Translations under genes and position numbers: made by a program
Notes under the pieces: generated by a model
What the model was told of the DNA's origin: nothing
What the model saw: only the letters and a program-made list of their open reading frames with translations
Database searches by the model: none
In this document: positions 19,027 to 28,457 of the stretch, piece by piece
Numbering within the stretch: the first letter of the stretch is position 1
Layout: each line of letters opens with the position of its first letter
Assembly: GCA_041191405.1 (NCBI GenBank)
Contig: JBEEOW010000016.1
Coordinates: 27,168 to 91,167 of the forward strand
Direction: 5' to 3'
Source of the DNA: JBEEOW01 sp041191405
GTDB taxonomy: Bacteria; Bacteroidota; Bacteroidia; Cytophagales; UBA9547
Length of the DNA stretch: 64,000 nt

Positions 19027-20361
19027 TTAAAGTCCTAATCTTGATTGATACAAGGTAACAATTTGCTCTGCAGCATGTTCCCACGAAATATTATCAAGGT
19101 CTTTCAACGTGTTAGTTACAACTTCGTTAGTTAATTTTTCGTCTTTTAATAAACTAAAAATATTACGTGCCATGAGTGAAATATCCCAGAAATCAGCAGT
19201 TAAAGCCGATGGTAATACTTCGGCAACACCCGATTGATTAGAAATTACGCAAGGAACACCAAATTGAGCAGCTTCTAAAGCAGAAATACCGAATGGCTCA
19301 GATACTGATGGCATACAATAAACATCCGCCATACTTAACAATTCATATACTTTTTCTCTATCCAAGAAACCTGTAAAGTGAATCCTACTACCAATTTGTT
19401 TGTAGGCACTTGTTTCAATTAATCCTTTTAATTTATCTCCTGTTCCTGCAACTACAAAACGTACATTTGGGTAGTTTTGTAATACTTTATGCGCAATTTC
19501 AAGGAAATAACTTGGACCTTTTTGTCCAGTTAATCTACCTAAAAACAACACAAGTTTTTCAGGGAATGGTTTTTCAGTTTTAAAAGTTTCCACTTTCTCC
19601 ACGCCATTATGTACAGGAGCAACTTTGCTAGCATTTATACCATAATGATGTTGAATTACTGATGCTGTATAATTACTTACAGGTATAATTAAATCAGCAT
19701 GATTCATAGCGTGTTGCTCTAATTGGAACACACCACCACGACTACCAATTCCTGCTCTATCCGTTTCAAGAGAGTGAATATGTAAAACCAATGGTTTGCC
19801 TGATTCATGTTTAATTTGCAAACCTGCGGCAAAAGTCATCCAATCGTGTGCGTGAATTAAATCAAACTGCTTTGTTGAAGCTACTTTTGAAGCAACATTT
19901 GCATATTGTTGAATTTTTGTCCAGATATCATCACCGTATAAATCACCAGAAAAAGTAGCTAAATCTTCAGCAGTAACTGATGGTTTAGGAATATAATTTT
20001 CAGTAACAGTACGTTTTATAGATTTATTAATTACAGCCTGTTGCTCCGACGAAACATTTTCGTAAGGATAAAAATCAACAGGAATAAATGAAATGCTTTC
20101 AATTGATTCGTCAGAAAAATTTGTTTGAACCGAAACCTCACGAGCAGCTAAATCTGTTTTTAATTTTTGCAAATCAATTTGATTTAAACCAATCAATTCC
20201 ATTTGCTCAATTAAATATTCTGTTGAAGCTTGAGGAACAATAATGCTCAAATTTACTATAGCTGAAAGTGCTTTTGCTAAGCCTAAGCATGCAATGCCTA
20301 AACCACCATTCACAACAGGTGGGAATTCCCATCCTAACATTAAAACATTAATTTTTTTCAT
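19027..20361 (-). CDS. Glycogen/starch synthase-like glycosyltransferase (GT-B)
   Basis: The 444-residue protein starts with MLGWEFPPVVNGGLG, the N-terminal nucleotide-sugar loop found in glycogen/starch synthases and related GT4/GT5 enzymes. The C-terminal half carries VLFLGRLTGQKG and the EPFGISALEA motif, in which the two Glu are the usual E-x7-E pair of retaining GT-B transferases. The HIHSLETDR and HAHDW segments fit the acceptor cleft. It is predicted to be cytoplasmic and to transfer glucose onto an alpha-glucan. It is the first gene of a two-gene unit with the GH57 enzyme downstream (27-bp gap). A role in another polysaccharide cannot be excluded. Confidence 0.88.
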   Translation of the reverse strand: MKKINVLMLGWEFPPVVNGGLGIACLGLAKALSAIVNLSIIVPQASTEYLIEQMELIGLNQIDLQKLKTDLAAREVSVQTNFSDESIESISFIPVDFYPYENVSSEQQAVINKSIKRTVTENYIPKPSVTAEDLATFSGDLYGDDIWTKIQQYANVASKVASTKQFDLIHAHDWMTFAAGLQIKHESGKPLVLHIHSLETDRAGIGSRGGVFQLEQHAMNHADLIIPVSNYTASVIQHHYGINASKVAPVHNGVEKVETFKTEKPFPEKLVLFLGRLTGQKGPSYFLEIAHKVLQNYPNVRFVVAGTGDKLKGLIETSAYKQIGSRIHFTGFLDREKVYELLSMADVYCMPSVSEPFGISALEAAQFGVPCVISNQSGVAEVLPSALTADFWDISLMARNIFSLLKDEKLTNEVVTNTLKDLDNISWEHAAEQIVTLYQSRLGL

Positions 20362-20587
20362 AATATTTATAAACTTTGTATAGTATTGCTTCGGTAAAAA
20401 AGGAAAATCTCTTTTTAGCTTTTAAATAAACAAAGAATATTTCGTTTACACAATATAAGTGCATTAAAATTTGCTTATAACCCACTTAAATCATAAAATA
20501 GTGCAATATCAGATAGGTAATTTTACATTTGAGTAAAAATACTTGTAAACAATAAATTTAATAAGAGTAAAAATTTTTTAAAGTCGA

Positions 20588-20862
20588 ATTTGCAAGATTA
20601 TAGGGTTGAAATTATCTGAACTAGGATTTTTGGATTAAAATATTTGAACTTGGATTTGTTAGATTTATAGGATTAATATGATTTATTTAATATGTATTTT
20701 TTAAGGTAATCATAGAAATAAAAATACTATAATAATCGTTTTGAAATTGTCCAAACTAGGATTTATAGAATTGTTTGATTGTAGGATTTCGGAAAAAATA
20801 TTTTGTAAAAATAGAATCACCTCAATCATATTCATCATAAAAATCATGGTTCAGACAATATT
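20588..20862. repeat. Degenerate dispersed repeat in divergent intergenic region
   Basis: The 560-bp gap between the divergent glycosyltransferase and AsmA-like genes holds repeated, imperfect copies of CTGAACTAGGATTT / TTGAACTTGGATTT / CCAAACTAGGATTTA (from ~20617, 20644 and 20749). An inverted match, AAATCATGGTTCAG, lies at ~20843. This looks like a decayed dispersed element of a kind common in Bacteroidota intergenic DNA. No gene is supported here. Confidence 0.4.
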
Positions 20863-20921
20863 ACCAATTGATTTTATTATTATTGTAATTAAAATTAAAA
20901 AATCCCAATTAAATAAAACGT

Positions 20922-23900
20922 ATGAAAAAATTTGCCATTATCTTAGGTTCATTCCTAGGCTTAGTTTTGATTGCTGCTTTGGTGTTGCCAATCATTTATA
21001 AAGACGATATCAAGGCCAAAGTTGATTCAGAAATTGCTAAATCAGTAAACGCACATGTGTATTACAAAGCAGAAGATTTTAGTGTGAGTATGTTCAGTAA
21101 TTTCCCAAATTTCACCTTAAAAATTGGAAATTTTGGCGTTGTTGGTAAAGATGATTTCAAAGGAGATACTTTAACAGCTATCAAAGAATTTAAGGTTGTA
21201 GTAGATATTTTTTCTGTTATAAAAGGCGATGCTATTGCTGTAAATGGCATTTATTTAATAAGCCCTAAAATTAACGCAAAAGTTTTACACAACGGAAAAG
21301 CAAACTGGGATATTGCAATTCCAGATACGACAGCTAAAACTCCAGAAGCTCCTTCTGAGCCAAGTAAATTTGCTATAAAAATAAAAAAATGGGTTATCTC
21401 TGATGGTAATATTACTTATCTTGATAAAAAAGGAAACACATTTGCACATATTAAAAATTTAAATCACGAAGGTAAAGGTGATTTAACCCAAGATATTTTT
21501 GATATAACTACAAAAACTACAATCGACGAACTTACTGTTGAACAAGAAGGAACTCGCTATTTTAACAAAAATAAATTTGCTGCTGATTTAAACATCAATG
21601 TTGATTCAAAAAACAGCAAATACACATTTAAAGACAATGAATTTACTTTAAACAACTTCGTTTTTGGTTTTGATGGTTCGGTAGCAATGCCCGACACAAG
21701 TAACATTGATGTTGATGTAAAATTTGGTGCTCGCAAAACCGAGTTTAAAAACATTATTTCTTTAATTCCAATGGTGTTTTTGAAAGGATATGAAGATTTG
21801 AAAACTGAAGGTTCATTGGCATTTGATGGTTATGCAAAAGGTCGATACAATCCTACAACATTACCAGCATTTGGTTTGAATTTAAAAATCGACAAAGGAT
21901 TTTTACAATATCCTAAATTGCCTTCGTCTGTAAAAAATATCAATGTTGATATGAGTGTAAACTCGCCTGCAGGAAGCATGGATAATTTAGCTTTGGATGT
22001 TCGTAAGTTTCATTTAGAAGTTGGTTCTAACCCAATTGATGCAACATTGAAAGTGAAAGGTTTGAAACGTTCGGAAATTGACGCAAAATTAAGTGCAAAA
22101 TTAAACTTAGGGGAGTTAACTACTATTTTCCCAATTGAAGGAACTACATTAAAAGGACATTTTGCTTTAAACGCAACAGCAAAAGGTGTGTACGATTCTG
22201 CAACTCACGAATTACCTGCTCTTGCTGCTGATGTAGCATTAAGTAATGGATATGTAAAAGCAACAGCATTGCCTGCACCACTTGATAAAGTTGCATTTAC
22301 TGCAAACGCTCAAAACCCAACTGGTAAAAATGCAGACATGAAAGTGAATGTGTCAAGTTTCAATTTCTTACTTGATAATGAAGCATTTGGTGGTTCATTA
22401 ACGGCAGAAAACCTTGACGACATACTTTATAACTTCACTGCACACGGAACTTTAGATTTAACTAAGTTAACTAAAATTTTCCCACTTGAAGGAATGAATT
22501 TAGCAGGTAAAATAAAAGTGCAAAATTTCAATACACAAGGTCTAATGTCGGATGTGACAGGTGGTAAATATGCTAAATTAAAATCAGCAGGATTGATGAC
22601 TTTTGAGAATTTTAGTTTTTCAAGTACCGATTTACCTCAAGGCATGAAAGTAACTTCGGGTAAATTCTCATTTACACCTGAAAAAATGAATATCGATAAT
22701 ATGGTAGGTTTCTTAGGGAAAAGTGATGTTGTAATTAATGGTTATGTACAAAACTATATTCCATATTTATTTGCAGATGGTACTGTTTCGGGTAAAATGA
22801 AAATGAACTCAAACAAATTTGATGTAAATGAGTGGATGGCTGAAACAACGCCAACTACAGATGCAAATGCTGCACCAAAAGTGGAGGAAGCAATGAGCGT
22901 TGTAGAAGTTCCTAAAAATATTGATTTTGTAATGAGTTCTGATTTTAAATCAGTGGCTTATGATAATATGAATATTGAAAATTTGGTAGGTAATATTATT
23001 GTAAAAGATGGTAAAGTGAAAATGGAAAAAGTAAACTTCGGATTAATGGGAGGTAGCTTTGTAACCAATGGAACTTATGACCCATCAGATATGGCTAAAC
23101 CTGTGTTTGACTTTGATTTAAATATCAAAAACATGAAGTTTAAAGATGCATTTACCACATTCTCAACTGTAAAAGCTTTTGCACCAGTTGCTGAAAAAAT
23201 TGATGGCTTGTTCAGTACAAACTTTAAATTAAAAGGTGGTTTAACACAACAAATGATGCCTGATATGGCTACACTAACTTCTGAGGGAGTGTTAAATATT
23301 GCACAAGCGGCTATTACAGGAACAACTCTAGGAAACGAACTTTCAAGTGTTACAAAGTTTAACGGATTCAATGATTTAAGTTTAAAAGATGTATTATTAA
23401 ACTTTAAAATTGAAAATGGAAGATTATCATTCAAACCATTCAATATCAATGCAGGAAATACTAAATTGAATTTAGGTGGTTCTCAAGGATTTGACGGTAC
23501 TTTAGCATATCTATTAAAAACCGATATGCCAGCAGGTGCAGTGGGTGCTGCAGCAACTAAAGCACTTTCGTCAATGTTAGGAACAAATGTACCTGCAACA
23601 GATAGGATCAAGTTAAACTTTAACGTAGGTGGAACAAGTACTAAACCAAAAATTACTCCTGCAGGTGGCGAAACTGTAGCAGGCACTTCAAGTGTGAAGG
23701 CAGCTGTGGCTGATAAAGCAAAAGCAGAGCTAAACAAAGCAAAAGCTGATGCTGAAGCGAAAGCAAAAGCAGAATTAAACAAAGCAAAAGCTGACGCAGA
23801 GGCTAAAGCAAAAGCAGAAGCTGATAGATTAAAAGCAGAGGCTGAAGCAAAAGCGAAAGCTGAAGCTGAAAAAGCAAAAAAAGCAGCTGCAGATAAACTT

Positions 23901-23942
23901 AAAAATGAAGCCAACAAATTGAAAAAAGGCTTCGGATTTTAA
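20922..23942 (+). CDS. AsmA-like envelope protein with Lys/Ala-rich tail
   Basis: The 1006-residue protein has a single N-terminal membrane anchor (residues ~4-25) followed by AsmA-type sequence: a YYKAEDFSVSMFSNFPNF segment near the start, and repeated beta-strand GTLDLTKL / LNLGGSQGFDGTL-like stretches up to ~900. AsmA/TamB-like proteins sit in the inner membrane, span the periplasm as a long beta-groove and are linked to phospholipid transport and outer-membrane biogenesis. The last ~80 residues are a highly charged helix of KAKAELNKAKADAEAK repeats, predicted to be a coiled coil; this is unusual for the family. The ATG at 20922 puts the hydrophobic segment directly at the N-terminus. A strong terminator follows. 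Confidence 0.88.
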   Translation: MKKFAIILGSFLGLVLIAALVLPIIYKDDIKAKVDSEIAKSVNAHVYYKAEDFSVSMFSNFPNFTLKIGNFGVVGKDDFKGDTLTAIKEFKVVVDIFSVIKGDAIAVNGIYLISPKINAKVLHNGKANWDIAIPDTTAKTPEAPSEPSKFAIKIKKWVISDGNITYLDKKGNTFAHIKNLNHEGKGDLTQDIFDITTKTTIDELTVEQEGTRYFNKNKFAADLNINVDSKNSKYTFKDNEFTLNNFVFGFDGSVAMPDTSNIDVDVKFGARKTEFKNIISLIPMVFLKGYEDLKTEGSLAFDGYAKGRYNPTTLPAFGLNLKIDKGFLQYPKLPSSVKNINVDMSVNSPAGSMDNLALDVRKFHLEVGSNPIDATLKVKGLKRSEIDAKLSAKLNLGELTTIFPIEGTTLKGHFALNATAKGVYDSATHELPALAADVALSNGYVKATALPAPLDKVAFTANAQNPTGKNADMKVNVSSFNFLLDNEAFGGSLTAENLDDILYNFTAHGTLDLTKLTKIFPLEGMNLAGKIKVQNFNTQGLMSDVTGGKYAKLKSAGLMTFENFSFSSTDLPQGMKVTSGKFSFTPEKMNIDNMVGFLGKSDVVINGYVQNYIPYLFADGTVSGKMKMNSNKFDVNEWMAETTPTTDANAAPKVEEAMSVVEVPKNIDFVMSSDFKSVAYDNMNIENLVGNIIVKDGKVKMEKVNFGLMGGSFVTNGTYDPSDMAKPVFDFDLNIKNMKFKDAFTTFSTVKAFAPVAEKIDGLFSTNFKLKGGLTQQMMPDMATLTSEGVLNIAQAAITGTTLGNELSSVTKFNGFNDLSLKDVLLNFKIENGRLSFKPFNINAGNTKLNLGGSQGFDGTLAYLLKTDMPAGAVGAAATKALSSMLGTNVPATDRIKLNFNVGGTSTKPKITPAGGETVAGTSSVKAAVADKAKAELNKAKADAEAKAKAELNKAKADAEAKAKAEADRLKAEAEAKAKAEAEKAKKAAADKLKNEANKLKKGFGF
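23718..23807 (+). repeat. Two 45-bp direct repeats in the AsmA-like tail
   Basis: Two adjacent 45-base units (23718-23762 and 23763-23807) encode the same 15-residue block AKAELNKAKADAEAK. They differ only at a few, mostly synonymous positions. They lengthen the C-terminal charged helix. Confidence 0.8.
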
Positions 23943-23966
23943 TTAAACTATCATATTTATTTTACA

Positions 23967-24004
23967 CAACAATAGCTACTCGAAAGGGTAGCTATTGTTG
24001 TTTT
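23967..24004 (+). terminator. Rho-independent terminator
   Basis: A 15-bp stem CAACAATAGCTACTC pairs with GGGTAGCTATTGTTG across a GAAA tetraloop (one T-G wobble), followed by TTTT. It lies 24 bp after the AsmA-like stop codon and before the convergent operon, so it may serve both directions. Confidence 0.9.
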
Positions 24005-24044
24005 ATATCAATTTTCAGATTTCAAATTATAAATAACCTTAGCC

Positions 24045-25127
24045 CTAGTCGAGCTTAAAATACTTTTTCCAACCGTAAGTGTCTTTTTTAATTTTCCAGA
24101 TGTAGGCATCTAAAATATAATGTGTAGCCTGAGGTACAGTTAGTAATGCGGTAAAAAAAGCTTTCCAAAGATAACTCAACTCTATTCCCCAATTTCCAAA
24201 TATGGTTTGCTTTTCATTCCAAACAAAATTATCCCAAAATGCTTCTTCGGTAAATGCAAAAGCAAATAATACAATGAGGTAAAAAAACAATATTTTAAAA
24301 TAACCTCTCCCCTGCTTTTCCTCTGATTTCATTTTATATATAAATACCAATGCCAAATAAGGAATACCGTGACAGAGCACATTTAAAAGTGTGAAAACCA
24401 AATCATTATTATACAAAACTATACCTATAAACCAAGCCAATGTGGTGCCCAAAACCAACACAAATGCTGGTATCATACTCCAATTTTTATACTTAAATAA
24501 ACAATAAACAAACCAAACAAAATACACTATTTCAATTACATAAAACAGGTTCAGAAAATATTGCCATAAATAAAACTTATTTTCGAGAAAAATGAAATCA
24601 TTTTTAACAAACCAAGAAATGGAAAGGTCTGGTTTTAAGTGCCAATAAATGATAGGGAACAACATTCCTGCATACAAAACCCATTGTTCAAACTGCTGAA
24701 ATATAAGAGTAGTTACATTGTTTTTCTTTTGATAAATCCTTAAAAATCCATACTGCTGACGCACAAAATGAAACACCGCCAAATAAGCTAAAATTGTCCA
24801 AAACAAATGCAAATCGTATATCGCTAACAACAATGCTATATTGAAAACAAATATGGGAGTCAGCGTAAAAAAGTTTTTGTTCTGGTTAAAAGCGTTTTTG
24901 TCGAAATAGGTTCGGTATAAAGTGCTATAAACATGGGCTACATCTACACAAAGCACCAATATAAACCACTGTAAATTATTCGTTTCTAAATTTGTTTCAA
25001 TGGGGATTTGACATAAAATTATTGCCAAAATAATAAAAAATGGTAGCCCTAAAACAAAGAGTATATCAAACCATGGGTTTTGAACCCAGCCCAAAGTTGG
25101 TGTTTTATATAAGTTTCCTTGCTGCAT
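24045..25127 (-). CDS. Polytopic membrane protein with conserved-looking His motifs
   Basis: Using the ATG at 25127 gives 360 residues; a longer start at 25214 would add 29 residues that lie almost wholly inside the upstream gene. The product has about nine or ten membrane segments. Polar residues stand out inside or next to them: HVYSTLYRTYFD (~65-76), HFVRQQYGF (~120-128), CHGIPYLALV and, near the C-terminus, THYILDAYIWK. Repeated His, Arg and Tyr in such places suggest a metal or cofactor site, as in membrane di-iron or haem enzymes, but I cannot assign a family. It is the last gene of the polyamine-like operon and overlaps the FAD enzyme gene by 23 bp, which implies linked translation and a shared job. 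Confidence 0.7.
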   Translation of the reverse strand: MQQGNLYKTPTLGWVQNPWFDILFVLGLPFFIILAIILCQIPIETNLETNNLQWFILVLCVDVAHVYSTLYRTYFDKNAFNQNKNFFTLTPIFVFNIALLLAIYDLHLFWTILAYLAVFHFVRQQYGFLRIYQKKNNVTTLIFQQFEQWVLYAGMLFPIIYWHLKPDLSISWFVKNDFIFLENKFYLWQYFLNLFYVIEIVYFVWFVYCLFKYKNWSMIPAFVLVLGTTLAWFIGIVLYNNDLVFTLLNVLCHGIPYLALVFIYKMKSEEKQGRGYFKILFFYLIVLFAFAFTEEAFWDNFVWNEKQTIFGNWGIELSYLWKAFFTALLTVPQATHYILDAYIWKIKKDTYGWKKYFKLD

Positions 25128-26700
25128 ATAATCCTTGATAAAATGCTTCCTCAAATACCGACATTCCTCCCCAATCTGAATGTGCAAATTGAATTTTTGA
25201 ATTTGAATTTTCACTTTGCAAATCCCTTAAAGTTTTGATTGTATTCACTTTAGGTTTTGAAATAGCATGTGCCCAAATGTGTGTATGAATATCAGTACAA
25301 ACTTCCTCAAAATTAGTATGATAAGCTTTCATTTCGTTTACAACAATATCTTTGAAATATGCTGTATTTTGTTTTAACAAAAATTTACGAGTCACTTTTT
25401 CATCAAAAACTTTGTAAAATGTTAGATTTAAAAATGGTTTTTCTAAAGCAATTTCTTGATGATTTGAAACTACATAACCCAAATTAGGTGCTCCAAATTT
25501 CACATTATCCCAAGCCAAACCATAGCCTCCTGTACTTAATAATTCATTTTTAACTTTGCAGGTAGCAACCAACCATGAGGTATAATCTATATCTAATTTC
25601 TGACGAGCAATTAACTCATGCACATTGGTTTGTAAATGCTTAAGTACAAACTGCGGACAAGCAAAAATTACTGATTCACAAATAATGCTATTACATTGCT
25701 GTGTTGTATCATCAAAATATTTAACCACAAATTGATTATTTACTTTATTTACAGCATATACCAAACTTTGAGATTTTAAATTACGCTTTACTTTTTCTAG
25801 TAATTTTTCCATTAAAAAACCATTGCCATTTTGCCAAGTCAGCACTTCTGAACTTTCAGCATTGGCGGCTTTTCCTTTTCGACCTGCAAAATAATGTAAT
25901 GCTACCCATGCCGAAATTTCATCAATACCAATTCCAAAATCATCTTTGCAGCAATAATCCAAATACCAATGTAAAGCATTTGATTTCCAATTATTTTCTA
26001 ACAAAAAAGCATGTAAAGCGATTGCATCATATTTCAAAAAAGCTTCATCAGATGATGAATTTTGCATTGGTAAATCAAAAGCATATTTACCATCATTCCC
26101 CTTCTGAAATTGCAATTTTTTGGCAAACTGCAAAAAAGCTTCTATTTCTGCTATTTCATTTTTATCAAGTCCAAAATGAGGAATCAAGCCATCTTGCCAA
26201 CGCCCATTAATTAGTAATCTATCCTCGGGGGCTTGACACAAATACTCCTCATTGTAAATTGGTACATTATTTTTAAAACCTGTAATCACTTCTATTTCAG
26301 ACAAAAAATCAATTAATTCTTGCTGATGTAAACCAGGTATTGGTAAATAATGTGCTCCAAGAGGATATTTACCTACTGCATTTTGCTCAAAACGTGCATT
26401 GCCACCAGCATTTTTTTCTAGTTCTAAAATAATATATTCGGAATGTTGTTTTTCTAAAAAATATGCAGCACTTAAACCCGAAATACCAGCTCCAATAATT
26501 ACAGTTTTGGTTTTAAAAGTTTCGTTATTGGGTAAAATAAGTGTTTTCCAAAGTTTATGCCCTAGCTTATAATTTGGAAAACTATGTTTTAATGCAATTG
26601 TAAACTCAGATTTTTGATTTTTTAGACTAGTAAAAAAATACCCCAAGCTAATTGCAGAAGTTCCTGCAGCTAACAACTTTAAAAAACTAGTTCTATTCAT
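25105..26700 (-). CDS. FAD-dependent amine-oxidase-like oxidoreductase
   Basis: The ATG at 26700 gives 531 residues and comes directly after the upstream stop codon; it yields an N-terminus NRTSFLKLLAAGTSAISLG, a Tat-like or lipoprotein-like export signal with only one of the two usual arginines. The dinucleotide-binding motif VIIGAGISGLSAAYFL (~64-79) is followed by ELEKNAGGNAR, the FAD-ribose Glu and the GG motif of flavin amine oxidases. The C-terminal ...WGGMSVFEEAFYQGLYAAR segment fits the FAD-closing region. It probably oxidises an amine or a related substrate on the outer side of the membrane. Its place directly after a spermidine-synthase-like gene suggests a polyamine-type substrate; that is inference. 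Confidence 0.82.
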   Translation of the reverse strand: MNRTSFLKLLAAGTSAISLGYFFTSLKNQKSEFTIALKHSFPNYKLGHKLWKTLILPNNETFKTKTVIIGAGISGLSAAYFLEKQHSEYIILELEKNAGGNARFEQNAVGKYPLGAHYLPIPGLHQQELIDFLSEIEVITGFKNNVPIYNEEYLCQAPEDRLLINGRWQDGLIPHFGLDKNEIAEIEAFLQFAKKLQFQKGNDGKYAFDLPMQNSSSDEAFLKYDAIALHAFLLENNWKSNALHWYLDYCCKDDFGIGIDEISAWVALHYFAGRKGKAANAESSEVLTWQNGNGFLMEKLLEKVKRNLKSQSLVYAVNKVNNQFVVKYFDDTTQQCNSIICESVIFACPQFVLKHLQTNVHELIARQKLDIDYTSWLVATCKVKNELLSTGGYGLAWDNVKFGAPNLGYVVSNHQEIALEKPFLNLTFYKVFDEKVTRKFLLKQNTAYFKDIVVNEMKAYHTNFEEVCTDIHTHIWAHAISKPKVNTIKTLRDLQSENSNSKIQFAHSDWGGMSVFEEAFYQGLYAARKLI

Positions 26701-26701
26701 T

Positions 26702-28228
26702 TTATTGGGCATATCTACTCCATTCTTTTTCAAAATAATGCACCAATGATTGATTATTTAACCTATTCACTTCTAATGAATCAGCGGTTGTCATATCTTT
26801 TGAAAAATCTAACATGGCTTTAAAATGTTTGTTCGACAAATATTTTAAAGGTATTTTTTCATTAATCACCGGCATTGCAATGGGTGATTTTGAAGCCAAA
26901 ATAAAACCCCATTCTCCAAAAGAAGGCACATAAGTATGATATGGCATTGTAAAAAAACCTGCTTCTTGTAAAGTTTTATTAATACACCAATATGATTTTG
27001 GGGCAAAAAACGGAGAAGTACATTGAATAACCATTGTACCTCCTGGGGTTAATGTTTTATATAATTTTTGATAAAATGATAATGAATACAATTTACCAAC
27101 AGCATAAGTTGATGGGTCAGGAAAATCAATAATTAATTTTGATATTTTGGGAGCTTTATCACCTACCCATTTATATGCATCGGTATTGATAATTGTTAGT
27201 TTTGGTGAACGCAAAGCATGGTGATTTAACCTCGACAACAATGGATTTTCTTTAAACAATTTTGTTACTTCTTTATCTAAATCCACAAGCGTAACTTGCT
27301 TAATATTATCATATTTAAGCAATTCTCTCACAGCAAAACCATCTCCACCACCTAAAATAAATACTGAATCACTTACATTTCCTGCACCAATACATGGGTG
27401 AACTAAAGCTTCGTGATACCTGTATTCGTCATCTGATGAAAACTGAAGATTTCCATTTAAATACAGCTTGTACAAACTCTTATCTTTTGAAACAACAATT
27501 CTTTGGTATGGAGATGATTTAGCCACAACAATATTTTCGCCATGAATAAGTTGGTCAGCAAATTTTTGAATATTTGTTGCAAAAACAAATGTAAGCAACA
27601 ATGCCAATCCCAGAATATAAGTTTGGATAAACAACTCTTTACTTTCTCTTACTAATTCGGATTTAAATGATTTTATCACCCAAAAAGCAATAACTACATT
27701 GATAAAACCAAAAAACAAAGAAGTGCGAAGTATGCCCAAATAGGGAACAAACACTAACGGAAAAAGCAATGAAGCCAGCAAAGCGCCGATATAATCAAAA
27801 GTAAAAATCTCGGAAACTAAATCGTCAAAAGTAAATTTATCCTTTAACAACCTCATTAACAAAGGGATTTCTAAACCAACCAATATTCCAGTGATAGATA
27901 CATTTGCATATAAATACAACTCGAAATGGGTAAGTTTTTCAAAAAGTAAAAACAACAGTACAGAGCCAAAGCCTCCTACAAAACCAATGAGAAGCTCCAC
28001 TTTAACAAACATTTGTATAATATTACTTTTAATGAATTTGGAAAAATAAGAACCCAAACCCATTGAAAATAAATACACGCCAATAATAGTTGAAAACTGA
28101 AATACCGAGTCGCCAAGTAAATAACTTGCCACTGTACCAGCTACCAACTCATATATCAATCCGCAAGTAGAAATTACAAATACGGAGAACATCAAAAGAT
28201 GCTCTTTTTTGATATTCAGTTTATCCAT
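26702..28228 (-). CDS. Membrane-fused spermidine-synthase-like protein
   Basis: The ATG at 28228 gives 508 residues and overlaps the DUF350 gene by 8 bp. The N-terminal ~200 residues form about seven membrane segments (starting MFSVFVISTCGLIYELVAG). The C-terminal half is an aminopropyltransferase fold: SPYQRIVV, DDEYRYHEALVHP, the GGGDGFAVRELLKY site for decarboxylated AdoMet, and DFPDPSTYAVGKLYS with the likely catalytic Asp. Spermidine synthases move an aminopropyl group from decarboxylated AdoMet to an amine. The membrane-fused type is a known, poorly characterised group. Lying with a SpeD-like decarboxylase it may act on a lipid or on an amine near the membrane. The exact product is unknown. 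Confidence 0.85.
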   Translation of the reverse strand: MDKLNIKKEHLLMFSVFVISTCGLIYELVAGTVASYLLGDSVFQFSTIIGVYLFSMGLGSYFSKFIKSNIIQMFVKVELLIGFVGGFGSVLLFLLFEKLTHFELYLYANVSITGILVGLEIPLLMRLLKDKFTFDDLVSEIFTFDYIGALLASLLFPLVFVPYLGILRTSLFFGFINVVIAFWVIKSFKSELVRESKELFIQTYILGLALLLTFVFATNIQKFADQLIHGENIVVAKSSPYQRIVVSKDKSLYKLYLNGNLQFSSDDEYRYHEALVHPCIGAGNVSDSVFILGGGDGFAVRELLKYDNIKQVTLVDLDKEVTKLFKENPLLSRLNHHALRSPKLTIINTDAYKWVGDKAPKISKLIIDFPDPSTYAVGKLYSLSFYQKLYKTLTPGGTMVIQCTSPFFAPKSYWCINKTLQEAGFFTMPYHTYVPSFGEWGFILASKSPIAMPVINEKIPLKYLSNKHFKAMLDFSKDMTTADSLEVNRLNNQSLVHYFEKEWSRYAQ

Positions 28229-28439
28229 GTATGGCAGATGCGATAATGATAGCAATGGCAATCATAAAACCAGTTGCCATAATTGCAAGTGCTTTATTTT
28301 GGTTAACTAAAATTTCTTTCCACAGATTTTCAGGAGTTATTTTTTCAACAACCCAAAAAGAAAGTAGTAAAATTAATATACCAATTCCTGAGTATAATAC
28401 ACTTCCTATGATGTATTTATATGTGATATAATGTTCCAT
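28221..28439 (-). CDS. DUF350 family small membrane protein
   Basis: The 72-residue protein has two membrane helices (GSVLYSGIGILILLLSFWVV and LAIMATGFMIAIAIIIASAI) joined by a charged loop with PENLWKEI. It matches the DUF350 family (YjfL in E. coli), a two-helix unit that is often repeated and found beside PspA-like, DUF4178 and polyamine genes. Its role is unknown. It lies 18 bp after the preceding small gene and overlaps the next gene by 8 bp, so it is cotranscribed and probably translationally coupled to the spermidine-synthase-like protein. Confidence 0.8.
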   Translation of the reverse strand: MEHYITYKYIIGSVLYSGIGILILLLSFWVVEKITPENLWKEILVNQNKALAIMATGFMIAIAIIIASAIHG

Positions 28440-28457
28440 AATGAATTAAGTTAAATA

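Noticed and set aside
20741..21001. 86-codon plus-strand frame overlapping the AsmA-like gene start
   Set aside because: It lies in degenerate repeat DNA, overlaps the well-supported AsmA-like start in another frame, and has no family features.
23483..23917. Ala/Phe/Ser-rich minus-strand frame
   Set aside because: It is the antisense reading of the Lys/Ala-rich AsmA-like tail.
25128..25214. Longer start for the His-motif membrane protein
   Set aside because: It would overlap the FAD enzyme gene by 110 bp and add a basic stretch that is the out-of-frame reading of that gene's conserved C-terminus.
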